A stretch of DNA of 23,733 nt from Hadesarchaea archaeon (GCA_004347925.1 QNVD01000010.1:1-23733), one strand, 5' to 3'. Shown: positions 1-7,758, counted from the first letter of the stretch. Numbers and translations: made by a program. Notes: generated by a model not told the origin, from the letters alone.

Positions 1-579
1 GGGGGCCTGGGGGGAACCCCGGACGACAGGACCAGGGAGGCCGTGGCGCGGAAGCTGGGGCTGAGGCTCGTCCAGCACCCGGAGGCCAGGAGGGAGCTGG
101 AGGAGAAGCTGGAGAGGCTGCGCAGCAGGGGTGTTACGCTGGGCGGGGAGGAGTGGCTCTTCAGGATGAGTCTGGTTCCGGAGGGAGGGGAGATCCTGAG
201 GAACAGGCTGGGCCTGGCTCCGGGGATAAGGCTGAGGTGCGGGGGCAGCACCCTCTTCCTCCTCCCGGGGGTGCCGGTGGAGCTGAAGATGATCTTCGCG
301 GAGGAGGTGGAGCCCCTGCTGGGGAGGGGGGAGAGGAGGGAGGTGGCGGAGCTCACGCTGGGGGCGGAGGAGACCAGGTTCAGCGGGCTGGTGGAGGAGC
401 TGGAGAGGGATCACCCCGGGATCGCGGTGGGCATGTATCCCCTCTTCGGGAAGCTTCAGGTCAGGATAAGGATCGTGGGGAGGGGGGAGGAGGTGAGGAG
501 GGCTTCGGAGAGGCTGAGGAGGGAGGCCGAGCGCTCAGGGGTGCCCGTGCTCTCCGAGAGGAGCTTCACCCTCGGATGA
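1..579 (+). CDS. CinA-like / MoCF-domain protein, 3' part
   Basis: The gene enters from outside the window: the frame is open from base 1, and its first codons read GGLGGTPDDRTREAV, the signature of the MoCF (MoaB/MogA/CinA N-terminal) fold, normally found about 70 residues into the protein. The 192 visible residues continue with the later PGVPVEL loop (around residue 89), also typical of the family, followed by an alpha/beta C-terminal part. Archaeal members are stand-alone proteins of about 250 residues lacking the bacterial CinA amidohydrolase domain. They are annotated as molybdopterin-binding or NMN-amidohydrolase/ADP-ribose-pyrophosphatase related, and substrate cannot be decided here. 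The first internal ATG/GTG (43) is not the true start because the family motif lies before it. The 3' end overlaps the convergent radical SAM gene by 45 bases. Confidence 0.82.
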   Translation, partial: GGLGGTPDDRTREAVARKLGLRLVQHPEARRELEEKLERLRSRGVTLGGEEWLFRMSLVPEGGEILRNRLGLAPGIRLRCGGSTLFLLPGVPVELKMIFAEEVEPLLGRGERREVAELTLGAEETRFSGLVEELERDHPGIAVGMYPLFGKLQVRIRIVGRGEEVRRASERLRREAERSGVPVLSERSFTLG

Positions 580-1377
580 GGGCCCGAAGGCGGGCTCGCA
601 CCTCACCCCCTTCTTCCTGCAGATCCTCTCCACCCTCTCCCTCTCCTCCTTCCAGGCCCTGGAGCGGAGGGCTGGGGAAAGGAGGATCCTGAGGGTCTCC
701 GGGGAGAGCTCCCTCAGGGCCCCCTCCAGCCTCTCCATCACCCCCCTCCTCAGGTTGAGCTTGTCGTAGATCACCAGGCTCCCGGTCCCCGCCGCCACCT
801 CCACCACCTCCTCCAGCCCCTCCTCGGAGTCGGTGAGGGAGGGAAGGAGGGGGCCCAGGAAGAGCCAGGTGCTCACCCCGGCGGAGGAGAACTCCTCCAG
901 CACCCTGGCCCTCCTGCTGGGGGGGCTGGCCCCCGGCTCCAGCACCCTGGAGATCCGCTCGTCCATGGTGGTTATGGTCACCCCCACCTCGACATCCCCT
1001 CCCTCTATCAGGTCCCTGTCCCTCAGGATCAGGTCGGACTTGGTCTGGAGGCAGACGGGGAAGCCGTGCTCCCTGAGCACCCGCAGGCACCCCCTGGTGA
1101 GTCCTGCCCTGGCCTCCACGGGCTGGTAGGGATCGGTGACCGTTCCCACCCCCACCATCCCCCTGGGTTTGCCCTTCAGCTCCTCCCCCAGCACCTCCAC
1201 GGCGTTGATCTTCAGGTCCACGAACTCCCCCCAGGGCCTGGTCTCCCTCAGGACGGAGGGGGAGTAGCAGTACCGGCAGGCGTGCTGGCACCCCCTGTAG
1301 GGGTTGAGGGAGTAGCGCAGCCCCGGAAGCCCGCTTCGGCTCAGCACGCTCCTCACCCTGACCTCCCCTATCCTCAC
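535..1377 (-). CDS. SplB-family radical SAM protein
   Basis: A 280-residue radical SAM protein of the spore photoproduct lyase-like group (COG1533). Near the N-terminus is the cluster motif GCQHACRYCY, with C30, C34 and C37 spaced C-x3-C-x2-C, ligands of a SAM-binding [4Fe-4S] cluster. It is followed by the family's GTVTDPYQPVE and LQTKSDLILRD segments. I place the start at the GTG at 1377-1375, because it overlaps the TGA stop of nreA (GTGA) and is preceded by a GGGAGG ribosome-binding sequence. A longer ATG version from 1422 would run 49 bases into nreA. It is last in the PiT-DUF47-NreA operon. The SplB group includes a DNA-lesion repair enzyme in spore formers, but archaeal members are uncharacterised. 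Proximity to NreA is consistent with DNA repair, though that is inference. Confidence 0.85.
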   Translation of the reverse strand: MRIGEVRVRSVLSRSGLPGLRYSLNPYRGCQHACRYCYSPSVLRETRPWGEFVDLKINAVEVLGEELKGKPRGMVGVGTVTDPYQPVEARAGLTRGCLRVLREHGFPVCLQTKSDLILRDRDLIEGGDVEVGVTITTMDERISRVLEPGASPPSRRARVLEEFSSAGVSTWLFLGPLLPSLTDSEEGLEEVVEVAAGTGSLVIYDKLNLRRGVMERLEGALRELSPETLRILLSPALRSRAWKEERERVERICRKKGVRCEPAFGPSSEGEAPLGEHGHP

Positions 1378-2687
1378 CTTCCCTCCCCCCAGAACTCGGT
1401 GAGCTTCCTCTGGAAGAGGCACCTCCTCAGGAGGAAGCTATGTTCCACCCATTTCTCCAGGGGAACGGTCAGCTTGGTTTTCGCGTACCTCAGGGCCTCG
1501 CTCAGGGTCTCGAAGGTTCTGGGCTCCCCCCTCAGCATCCTTCTCACGCTCTCCCTCACGAACCAGACCCCCAGGGGCAGGAGGAAGCCGGGGTGGATCT
1601 CCCTGAGGACCAGGGCGGAGGCCTGCCTCCTCTCCCGGGCCAGGGCCTCCGCCACCGCCAGCCTGCAGGCGTAGTAGCAGCCCCCTATCTCCGGGTAATC
1701 CTTCCTCCCGCCGTAGGGTTCCCCGTCCCCCATCACGGCTGGCTCAGGGGCCCCCTCCGGGTTCCAGGTGGTGCCGGGGAACCAGGCCTCCAGCCAGTCG
1801 AAGCTCCACCTCTCGGGCATCAGGATGGCCAGGAAGAGGTTCGAGTGGTGCTCCAAGAAGTAAACGCGGTATTCGTCCACGGTCCCGTAACCCTTGATCT
1901 CCTCCACCCTCTCCTCCGAGAGGATGGAGTCCACGGCCGTGATGCTCCAACGGGTGGGGACGAGCCTCCTGAGCTCCCTGAGGCCGAAAACGCCCATGCT
2001 GAAGGCCCTCTGGATCCGGCTGACGGGTACCCCCTCCCGGTAGAGCTCCACCACGGCCTCCTGAGCCCTGAGATCGCCGTCGTAGAAGACCCTCTCCATC
2101 CTCCCGTCCGTCTTCACCTGGGACACCCTCATCCTCCTCAGGGGGGCGGAGGGTCCCATGGGGGGAATCTCCTCCCCCACCGTGAGGAAGCTGGAGGGCC
2201 TCTTGGTCAGGAGCATCTCGGCCTCCACCGGCTGCTGCCCCATCGCCATCTCCTGCAGCACCTCCACCAGCCTGCTCCCTCCCCTGGCGGCCTCCACCCT
2301 TTCCCTCCTCTTCCCCCTCACCAGGGAGGAGCGGAAGTTGACGATCTCCTCCACCTGCCTGTCCGTCCAAAGCTCTGGGGCGTCCAGGAGCTCCGTGTTT
2401 CCCCTGTAGGGGGGCACCATGGGCCCCACGTAGACCTTGGGGTACCCCACCCTCCCCACGAAGACGGAGGGGGGAGAGGAGCCCCACAGCCTGGGGGAGA
2501 GCTCCCTTCCCACCCTCGCCAGCGCCTCGGCCCTGAGCAGGAGGGGGCAGCGGGACTTTCCGCAGAAGCCCCTTCCCTTGCAGGAGAGGCAGAGGTAGCC
2601 CGAACTCCTCAGGCGAAAGCCGGTTATCCCCTCCTGGAGGGGAGGGGGGAGCACCTCCCTCAGCCAGCGCAGGTCTTCGGGCCTCAA
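1374..2687 (-). CDS. nreA: NreA-type DNA repair protein with PIP box
   Basis: A 437-residue member of the archaeal Nre family (Nre_N and Nre_C domains), implicated in repair of DNA damage in haloarchaea and known to bind PCNA. Near the N-terminus is a four-cysteine cluster, CLSCKGRGFCGKSRC (residues 34-48), a likely zinc site. The motifs YVGPMVPPYRGNTELLDAPE (residues about 86-105) and SSLVRG are characteristic of Nre_N. The C-terminus ends in QRKLTEFWGEGR, which fits the PCNA-interacting Q-x-x-L-x-x-F-W pattern, and pcn lies in the same window. The start is a TTG 4 bases after the stop of the DUF47 gene; its ribosome-binding site is weak, so the exact start is uncertain, but the cysteine cluster is included either way. 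The stop overlaps the start of the radical SAM gene. Confidence 0.9.
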   Translation of the reverse strand: MRPEDLRWLREVLPPPLQEGITGFRLRSSGYLCLSCKGRGFCGKSRCPLLLRAEALARVGRELSPRLWGSSPPSVFVGRVGYPKVYVGPMVPPYRGNTELLDAPELWTDRQVEEIVNFRSSLVRGKRRERVEAARGGSRLVEVLQEMAMGQQPVEAEMLLTKRPSSFLTVGEEIPPMGPSAPLRRMRVSQVKTDGRMERVFYDGDLRAQEAVVELYREGVPVSRIQRAFSMGVFGLRELRRLVPTRWSITAVDSILSEERVEEIKGYGTVDEYRVYFLEHHSNLFLAILMPERWSFDWLEAWFPGTTWNPEGAPEPAVMGDGEPYGGRKDYPEIGGCYYACRLAVAEALARERRQASALVLREIHPGFLLPLGVWFVRESVRRMLRGEPRTFETLSEALRYAKTKLTVPLEKWVEHSFLLRRCLFQRKLTEFWGEGR

Positions 2688-2691
2688 GGGA

Positions 2692-3369
2692 TCAGAGATG
2701 GCTGAGAGCTATGTACCTGATGAGATCGCTGACATCCTCGCACCGGTCGGCCACTTCCTCCAGGTTGTTCGCGATCTCCTTCAGCAGGAGGGAGGAGCCC
2801 ACGTTACGGTTCCTGTTCTGCCACTCCAGGAGCTTGGGGATGAGCTTCTCCCCCCGGAAGTCGTCTATCTCCTCCTCCATCCTCTCCACCTCGTGGGAGA
2901 CCTTGATGGCGGAGGAGGGGTTCCGGATGAGGGCCAGGAAGTCTTTGTAGGTGGTTTTGGAGATCTCCAGCACCCTGCTGGAGAAGTGGGAGAGGAGCTT
3001 CCTGAGCTCCGGGGTGAGCTCCCTGAGGTTCAGGAAGGTCAGCTTCCTGGCGGCGGCCTTGGCGTTGGAGGCCACATCGTCGGCGGTCATCACCAGCCTC
3101 ACGATCTCATCCCGGTTCAGGGGCTGGAAGATCTTCTTGGAGAGGTCCTCCAGGATCTCCTTCTTCGCCTCGTCGGCCTCCCTCTCCCTCTTGAAGGCCT
3201 CCCAGAAGAACCTCTCCGCCTCCTTCTCCTTCAGGGAGCAGGCGGCCTGGAAGGCGCGGTTCATGGCCTCCACCGTCTCCACCACCTTCTTCATGTGCTC
3301 ATCGCACCGCCTCAGCACCTCCGTCTCCCGTCCCTTTCCTATCCAGAGCAGGGGTCCTCCTCCCCTCAT
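2692..3369 (-). CDS. DUF47/PhoU-like protein, partner of PiT permease
   Basis: A 225-residue, almost entirely helical protein of the DUF47 (PhoU_div) family. These proteins are PhoU-like four-helix bundles that bind metal and normally accompany PiT phosphate permeases, which they are thought to modulate. Acidic family motifs are visible: KREREADEAKKEILEDL near residues 60-76 and SHEVERMEEEIDDFRGEK near 158-175, followed by LLLKEIANNLEEVADRCEDV near 194-213. The ATG start overlaps the TGA stop of the upstream permease gene (ATGA), indicating translational coupling. The first 15 or so residues (MRGGGPLLW) are not a conserved part of the fold, and it could start slightly later. The function in phosphate uptake is inferred from family and pairing. 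Confidence 0.9.
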   Translation of the reverse strand: MRGGGPLLWIGKGRETEVLRRCDEHMKKVVETVEAMNRAFQAACSLKEKEAERFFWEAFKREREADEAKKEILEDLSKKIFQPLNRDEIVRLVMTADDVASNAKAAARKLTFLNLRELTPELRKLLSHFSSRVLEISKTTYKDFLALIRNPSSAIKVSHEVERMEEEIDDFRGEKLIPKLLEWQNRNRNVGSSLLLKEIANNLEEVADRCEDVSDLIRYIALSHL

Positions 3370-4553
3370 CCCACCACCCCGTTGACCACCCTAAATAGGA
3401 AGGCGCTTAATAAAGCCGCGCAAGGAATGGTCAGGATCCAGAAGGCGAGGATCTTGGCCATGGTCTTCCTGTCTATCCCCCCCAGTCCCCCGGCGGCCAG
3501 ACCCACCCCCACCACCGTTCCTATGTTGGAGATGGAGGTGGAGATGGGTATTCCGAACTTCCAGAGGAGGGCGGGAACGGTGGTGAAAACGAGGACGGTG
3601 AAGGCCTGGGAGTACTCGGCCGCCAGACCGGTCAGGGGGTTGAGCTTGGTTACCCTGTAGGCGGCCGTGTCTATCACCTTGTAGCCCCAAGTGAAGGCCC
3701 CGAAGGCTATCCCGGTCACCCCCAGCAGGGAGAGCAGGAGCATGGCTTGGAAGGAGGGGGTTCCCAGGACGCGCTGGGTGGGGGTGAGGAAAACGCCCGT
3801 GGCGTTGGCCAGATCGTTGGCCCCGAAGGCGAAGGCGCTCAGGAAGTGCACGAGGATCAGGAGTCTGCAGGAGAGCTCCAGGTTTCTCGATTTCTTGACC
3901 CAGAGGAGAACGACCAGGAGGACAGCGGAGGAGCACAGGAGCGTGGCCTTTAAGGAGGCTTCAACCCCCCACTTCAGGATCCCGGCGAAGAGGGAGAAGA
4001 AGAGGACCAGGAAGAGGGGGAGGTAAAGGAGGAAGGTGAGGAGGAGGTTGGGCACCCCCCTCCTATGCTTTCTGAAGTACCTACGGAGGAGGAAGAAGAG
4101 TCCGGCCGCCAGGCCCATGGCGACGAGGGGGGAGAGGGGGATGCTGAGGAAGGCCTTGCTGGCCGTCCCCCACCTCACGGGGGCTCCGGTGGCTAGGGCG
4201 AAGCCCAGCACCCCTCCCATGATGGAGTGGGTGGTGGAGACGGGCATTCCCAGCCAGGTGCTGAAGGTGACCCAGAGGCATCCCGCCAGGGCCGCGCAGA
4301 GGCTCCCCACCACCAGGGTGCCCGTTTCGAACTGCTCCCTCTGGATGAGCCCCCTGTCGAAGGTCTTCATCACGAAGGATCCGAAGAGGATTCCACCCAG
4401 GGCCGAGAAGAGCACGAAGGTGAGAAGGGCCTTCCTCATGGGGTAGACGCCCGCCCCCACCACGCAGTTGCAGGGGTTGGCGGCGTCGTTGGCTCCCAGG
4501 CCCCAGGCCATATAAAAGGCCAGGGCCAGGCTGATGGCGTAGAGCTCGAGCAT
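3366..4553 (-). CDS. pit: PiT-family inorganic phosphate permease
   Basis: A 395-residue integral membrane protein of the PiT (PHO4) family, which imports inorganic phosphate, usually as a metal-phosphate complex with H+ or Na+. Both halves of the duplicated signature are present: GLGANDAANPCN at residues about 18-29 and FGANDLANATGV around residue 240. About ten hydrophobic segments are separated by a basic central loop (RRYFRKHRRGVPN). The length is normal for an archaeal PiT. The ATG is preceded about 24 bases upstream by a TATA-like TTATATA on this strand, so the transcript may be leaderless. It is the first gene of the operon with DUF47, nreA and the radical SAM gene, and divergent from the AbrB-PhoU regulator, a standard arrangement for archaeal phosphate uptake. 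Confidence 0.95.
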   Translation of the reverse strand: MLELYAISLALAFYMAWGLGANDAANPCNCVVGAGVYPMRKALLTFVLFSALGGILFGSFVMKTFDRGLIQREQFETGTLVVGSLCAALAGCLWVTFSTWLGMPVSTTHSIMGGVLGFALATGAPVRWGTASKAFLSIPLSPLVAMGLAAGLFFLLRRYFRKHRRGVPNLLLTFLLYLPLFLVLFFSLFAGILKWGVEASLKATLLCSSAVLLVVLLWVKKSRNLELSCRLLILVHFLSAFAFGANDLANATGVFLTPTQRVLGTPSFQAMLLLSLLGVTGIAFGAFTWGYKVIDTAAYRVTKLNPLTGLAAEYSQAFTVLVFTTVPALLWKFGIPISTSISNIGTVVGVGLAAGGLGGIDRKTMAKILAFWILTIPCAALLSAFLFRVVNGVVG

Positions 4554-4573
4554 TCCTTCCCTTCTTTTGGCCG

Positions 4574-4582
4574 CTTATATAG
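4574..4582 (-). promoter_or_regulatory. TATA box for the pit operon
   Basis: The sequence reads CTATATAAG on the minus strand, about 24 bases upstream of the pit ATG, the spacing expected for an archaeal TATA box giving a very short or absent leader. It lies in the AT-rich divergent intergenic segment in otherwise GC-rich DNA. Confidence 0.6.
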
Positions 4583-4593
4583 TTTACCTCCAA

Positions 4594-4603
4594 TTTTATA
4601 TAG
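4594..4603 (+). promoter_or_regulatory. TATA box for the AbrB-PhoU regulator gene
   Basis: TTTTATATAG lies about 26-34 bases upstream of the ATG at 4628. It shares the octamer TTATATAG in direct orientation with 4575-4582, so the two divergent promoters sit 21 bases apart in one 74-base gap. A GGGAGGA sequence at 4620-4626 is a close-spaced ribosome-binding site. Confidence 0.6.
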
Positions 4604-4627
4604 GTCTAAATAAGAGATAGGGAGGAT

Positions 4628-5650
4628 ATGGAGAAAAGGAAAATACAGCTCACGGGAGGGTCCACCTACATCCTCTCCCTCCCCAAGAGGTGGGCGGTGG
4701 AGATGGGGGTGAAGGAGGGGGACGAGGTGGAGATCGAGAGGAGGGGGGACTCGCTGGTGGTCTTCCTCCCCTCCAGGAAGAAGGAGAGGAAGGGGGAGGC
4801 CGTCCTGAGGGTCTCCCCGGAGGAGCCCCCGCAGGCCCTGGCCAGGAAGGTGGTCTCCCTCTACCTCGTGGGGTACAACGTGATAAGGCTTAGGGCGGAG
4901 GGGGGCAGGATCTCGCCGGCGCAGAGGGAGGTCCTCAAGGGCTTCGTAAGAACCAAGCTGGTGGGGACGGAGATAACCACCGATCTTCCTGGCGAGATGG
5001 TCCTGCAGGTCCTCCTCAGGTCACCGGAGCTGTCGGTCAAGGACGCCCTCAGGAGGATGTACCTCATAGCCACCACGATGAAGGAGGACACCATGTCGGC
5101 GCTGGAGAACTCCAACCTCGACCTGGCCAGGGATGTGGTGGCCAGGGACGATGAGGTGGACAGGTTCGGGATGTACATCATAAGGCAGCTCAAGTCGGCG
5201 GTGGAGGATCCCAGGCTGGTGAGGGAGATAGGCCTGGAGAGCGGCAGGGACTGCCTGGGCTACCGCATCGTCACCAAGATCGTGGAGAGGGTATCCGATC
5301 ACCTGGTCCTGGTGGCCCAGAACCTCCTGCAGCTGAAGGGGGCGCTTCACGCCGAGGTGGTGAGGAGGGTGAGGGAGATGGGGGAGCTCGTCTTTTCGGT
5401 CTTCAGGGAGGCGGTGGACTCCCTCTTCGAGGGGGACTACGCGAAGGCGGAGGCGGTGATGGGAAGGAGGGAGGAGATCCTGAGGGTGGAGGAGAGGGCC
5501 ATAAGGGAGGTGCTCAGGAGGGTCTCGGGGGAGGACCTCCTGCCCCTCCGGCTCATGATAGAGAGCCTGCGGAGGATCGGGGAGTACGGGAGCGACATAG
5601 CCGAGATCGTCCTAAACCTGAACGCCTTCAAGATGGTGGAGGAGCGCTGA
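4628..5650 (+). CDS. AbrB-PhoU phosphate uptake regulator
   Basis: A 340-residue archaeal fusion. Residues about 1-50 form an AbrB/SpoVT-type swapped-hairpin DNA-binding domain (KIQLTGGSTYILSLPKRWA, then VKEGDEVEIE). The rest, about 115-335, holds two helical PhoU-type bundles with the ARDDEVDRFGMYIIRQL motif near residue 165 and an RRIGEYGSDIAEIVLN motif at the end. Archaeal proteins of this design are annotated as phosphate uptake regulators, and the divergent position next to pit and DUF47 supports that role. It probably binds the shared intergenic region and may control itself and pit; that is inference. The stop is one base from the TTG start of dph2, so the gene may also feed transcripts into the long plus-strand array. 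Confidence 0.9.
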   Translation: MEKRKIQLTGGSTYILSLPKRWAVEMGVKEGDEVEIERRGDSLVVFLPSRKKERKGEAVLRVSPEEPPQALARKVVSLYLVGYNVIRLRAEGGRISPAQREVLKGFVRTKLVGTEITTDLPGEMVLQVLLRSPELSVKDALRRMYLIATTMKEDTMSALENSNLDLARDVVARDDEVDRFGMYIIRQLKSAVEDPRLVREIGLESGRDCLGYRIVTKIVERVSDHLVLVAQNLLQLKGALHAEVVRRVREMGELVFSVFREAVDSLFEGDYAKAEAVMGRREEILRVEERAIREVLRRVSGEDLLPLRLMIESLRRIGEYGSDIAEIVLNLNAFKMVEER

Positions 5651-5651
5651 G

Positions 5652-6650
5652 TTGAGAGAGGATTACGATTTGGAGGAGGAGAGGGTAAGGAGGTTCCTCA
5701 GGCTCCACGGGGTGAGGAGAGCCGCCGTCCAGCTGCCGGAGGGGCTGAGGAGGCACGCGGGGGAGATCGAGGAGCTGCTGAGGGGGGAGGGGGTGGAGGC
5801 CCTCTTCCTGGCCGGAAGCTGCTACGGTGCCTGTGACCTGGCGGAGGAGGAGGCCAAGAGGGCCGGGGCGGAGGCCCTCCTCCACTACGGGCACGCGGAC
5901 ATGGGCCTTCCCACCTCCCTCCCCGTCCTCTTCGTGGAGGCCAGGATGAGGGTGAACCCGGTGGAGGCCGTTCTGAGGGCGGCCGGAGGGGAGGAGCCTG
6001 GCAGGGTGGGGGTGGTCACCACCGTTCAGCACGTGGGTTTTCTCCCGGAGGTGGTGGGGGCCCTCTCCTCCCTGGGCTTCCGGCCCCAGGTGGGGGGACC
6101 GGGTCCCAGGACCCGATATGCGGGGCAGGTGCTGGGCTGCGATCTCACCTCCGCCCTCTCCGTGGGGGGAGGGGTGGAGAAGTTCCTCTACTTCGGGACG
6201 GGGAGGTTCCACCCGCTGGGGGTACACCTGGCCACGGGCAGGCCCGTGGTGGCGGTGGATCCCCTCAGCGGCAGGGTGGAGAGGATGGACTCCAGGGAGG
6301 GCTTCCTGAGGGAGAGGAGGGCGGTGATGGCCAGGGCCGCGGAAGGCTCCCTCTTCGGGGTGGTGGTGAGCACCAAGCCTGGACAGGCCAGGTTCAGGCT
6401 GGCGAGGAGGCTGGCGGAGAGGCTGAGGGAGGCGGGGAAGAGGGTGGTGGAGGTGGTGGCGGATGAGATAAGGCCCGAGCCCCTGCTGGATCTGGGGCTG
6501 GAGGCCGCGGTATGCGTGGCCTGTCCCAGGATACCGCTGGAGGACGCCCGGAGGTTCGGGCTCCCCCTCCTCACCCCCCCGGAGCTCCTCCTCCTGCTGG
6601 GGGAGGAGGGGGACTACAGGCTGGATTCGGTGGAAGCGAGTGATTTTTAA
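5652..6650 (+). CDS. dph2: Diphthamide synthase Dph2 (radical-forming Fe-S enzyme)
   Basis: A 332-residue archaeal Dph2. It transfers the 3-amino-3-carboxypropyl group of S-adenosylmethionine to a histidine of elongation factor 2, the first step of diphthamide synthesis. The non-canonical [4Fe-4S] cluster ligands come from three separated regions, all present: GSCYGACD (C57/C61), LGCDLTSA (C163) and VCVACPRIPLED (C288/C291). The motif YGHADMGLPT (residues 79-88) is also typical. The start is TTG at 5652, one base after the preceding stop, with no ATG or GTG further upstream in frame before conserved sequence. The gene is continuous and of normal length for the homodimeric archaeal enzyme. It precedes csl4 by a short gap. 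Confidence 0.95.
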   Translation: MREDYDLEEERVRRFLRLHGVRRAAVQLPEGLRRHAGEIEELLRGEGVEALFLAGSCYGACDLAEEEAKRAGAEALLHYGHADMGLPTSLPVLFVEARMRVNPVEAVLRAAGGEEPGRVGVVTTVQHVGFLPEVVGALSSLGFRPQVGGPGPRTRYAGQVLGCDLTSALSVGGGVEKFLYFGTGRFHPLGVHLATGRPVVAVDPLSGRVERMDSREGFLRERRAVMARAAEGSLFGVVVSTKPGQARFRLARRLAERLREAGKRVVEVVADEIRPEPLLDLGLEAAVCVACPRIPLEDARRFGLPLLTPPELLLLLGEEGDYRLDSVEASDF

Positions 6651-6677
6651 CTTGAAGCCGCAAGGTAGGTGGTGACC

Positions 6678-7271
6678 ATGGAGGAGATAAAGACGGGTAC
6701 CTTCGTCGTGCCCGGGACCTTCCTCTCCACGGTAGAGGAGTTCCTGCCGGGTGAGGGGGTTTATGAGGAGGAGGGAAAGGTCTACTCCTCCTGCGCGGGG
6801 CTGGTGCTGGTGGACCTCAGGACGAGGAAGATCTCGGTGCTTCCCAAGAGCTATCCCCCCGTCCTGAAGAAGGGCGACATCGTGCTGGGGGAGGTGGAGG
6901 ATGTCATGCCCCAGAGGGCGGAGGTGAACATAGAGAGCCTGCGGAGGAACGAGGAGAGGCAGCTGCCCCCTCCCAAGCTGGGGGTGATCCACGTCTCCCA
7001 GGTGAGCAGGAGGTACGTGAGGGATTTGGAGAGGAAGTTCAGGGTGGGGGACATCGTCCGGGCCAAGGTGGAGGAGGTGGGGAGGGAGATGGTTCAGCTC
7101 TCCACCACCGAGGACGATCTGGGCGTCATCCTGGCCAAGTGCTTCAGGTGCAACACTCCCCTGCGGGTGGAGAACCTCAAGCTGGGGAAGCTCAGGTGCC
7201 CCGTCTGCAACAGGGTGGAGTTCAGGAAGGTGGCCGAAGACTACGGGAAGGGAGAGCCTTGGGGAAGGTGA
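6678..7271 (+). CDS. csl4: Exosome RNA-binding subunit Csl4
   Basis: A 197-residue archaeal Csl4, a cap subunit of the RNA exosome that binds RNA and recruits DnaG. Domains in order: an N-terminal domain with VVPGTFLSTVEEFLPGEGVYEEEG, a central S1 RNA-binding domain (about residues 65-145, including KKGDIVLGEVEDV and GVIHVSQVS), and a C-terminal zinc ribbon with C155, C158, C174 and C177 (CFRC and CPVC). I prefer the ATG at 6678, preceded by GGTGGTGA. A GTG three codons earlier (6669) is also possible. The TGA stop overlaps the GTG start of the next small gene. In archaea csl4 is often near rpoL, as here. Confidence 0.95.
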   Translation: MEEIKTGTFVVPGTFLSTVEEFLPGEGVYEEEGKVYSSCAGLVLVDLRTRKISVLPKSYPPVLKKGDIVLGEVEDVMPQRAEVNIESLRRNEERQLPPPKLGVIHVSQVSRRYVRDLERKFRVGDIVRAKVEEVGREMVQLSTTEDDLGVILAKCFRCNTPLRVENLKLGKLRCPVCNRVEFRKVAEDYGKGEPWGR

Positions 7272-7468
7272 GGGTGAGGAAGATTTGCCTGGTCCTGAAG
7301 GACCCCTCTGGGGCGGTGGAGCTGGTGCAGAGGCTGGGAGAGCTGGAGTGCGATCTGGAGGCGGAGGTGAGGGGAAGCCACGTGACCATACAGCTGAAGG
7401 GCTCCCCGGAGGAGGTTAACAGGGCTAGGGGAGAGGTGGAGGAGATCCTGAGGGAGGTGAGGGGATGA
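7268..7468 (+). CDS. Small 66-residue protein between csl4 and rpoL
   Basis: This short gene starts with a GTG overlapping the csl4 stop (GTGA) and ends overlapping the rpoL start (ATGA), so it is coupled on both sides and very probably real. The 66-residue product begins VRVRKICLVLKDPSG and looks like beta-alpha-beta-beta-alpha: strand KICLVL, helix AVELVQRLGEL, strands CDLEAEVRG and HVTIQLKG, and helix PEEVNRARGEVEEILREV. That order is similar to small KH-like or Pcc1-like RNA- or protein-binding folds, but no diagnostic motif lets me assign it. It has one cysteine pair-free core and no membrane segment. The setting suggests a role in RNA metabolism or transcription. A GTG two codons later is an alternative start. 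Confidence 0.75.
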   Translation: MRVRKICLVLKDPSGAVELVQRLGELECDLEAEVRGSHVTIQLKGSPEEVNRARGEVEEILREVRG

Positions 7469-7758
7469 GGATAGAGGAGGTGCAGAGGGAGGGAAGGGCC
7501 CTGCGGTTCAAGGTGGTGGGGGAGGACCACACCCTCTGCAACCTTCTCAGGAAGACCCTCTACGAGGATGAGAACGTGGAGGCGGCGGCCTACAGGATCG
7601 AACACCCCCTGCTCTCCGTACCCGAGTTCTACGTGAGGGTGAAGAGGGGTAAGCCGGAGGAGGCCCTGCTGAGGGCCCTGAAGCGCCTGGAGGAGAGACT
7701 GGGGAAGCTGGAGGAGGAGTTCAAGGCCGAGCTCAAGAACTTCAAGGTGCCCCCTTGA
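7465..7758 (+). CDS. rpoL: DNA-directed RNA polymerase subunit L
   Basis: A 97-residue RpoL (Rpb11/alpha-like). It forms the assembly platform of archaeal RNA polymerase with RpoD. The diagnostic segment GEDHTLCNLLRKTLYEDENV (residues 19-38) and the following AYRIEHPLLSVPEFYVRV match the family's dimerisation fold. The last 40 residues form the expected helix (EEALLRALKRLEERLGKLEEEFK). The start ATG overlaps the previous stop as ATGA, and the stop overlaps the TTG start of the DUF99 gene. The length is normal. Confidence 0.96.
   Translation: MRIEEVQREGRALRFKVVGEDHTLCNLLRKTLYEDENVEAAAYRIEHPLLSVPEFYVRVKRGKPEEALLRALKRLEERLGKLEEEFKAELKNFKVPP

Noticed and set aside
1440..2705. A 421-residue plus-strand open frame opposite nreA
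   Set aside because: Low-complexity PGGHHPLP-type composition, no recognisable motif, and nreA on the other strand carries family motifs throughout.
2692..3369. The DUF47 gene as a duplicate of the AbrB-PhoU regulator
   Set aside because: Both are PhoU-like helical proteins, but this one has no AbrB domain and has the DUF47 pattern with PiT linkage, so they are distinct families.
5628..6992. A 454-residue minus-strand open frame opposite dph2 and csl4
   Set aside because: It is proline/histidine/leucine-rich with no domain, and is the mirror of purine-loaded codons in dph2 and csl4, both clearly real.
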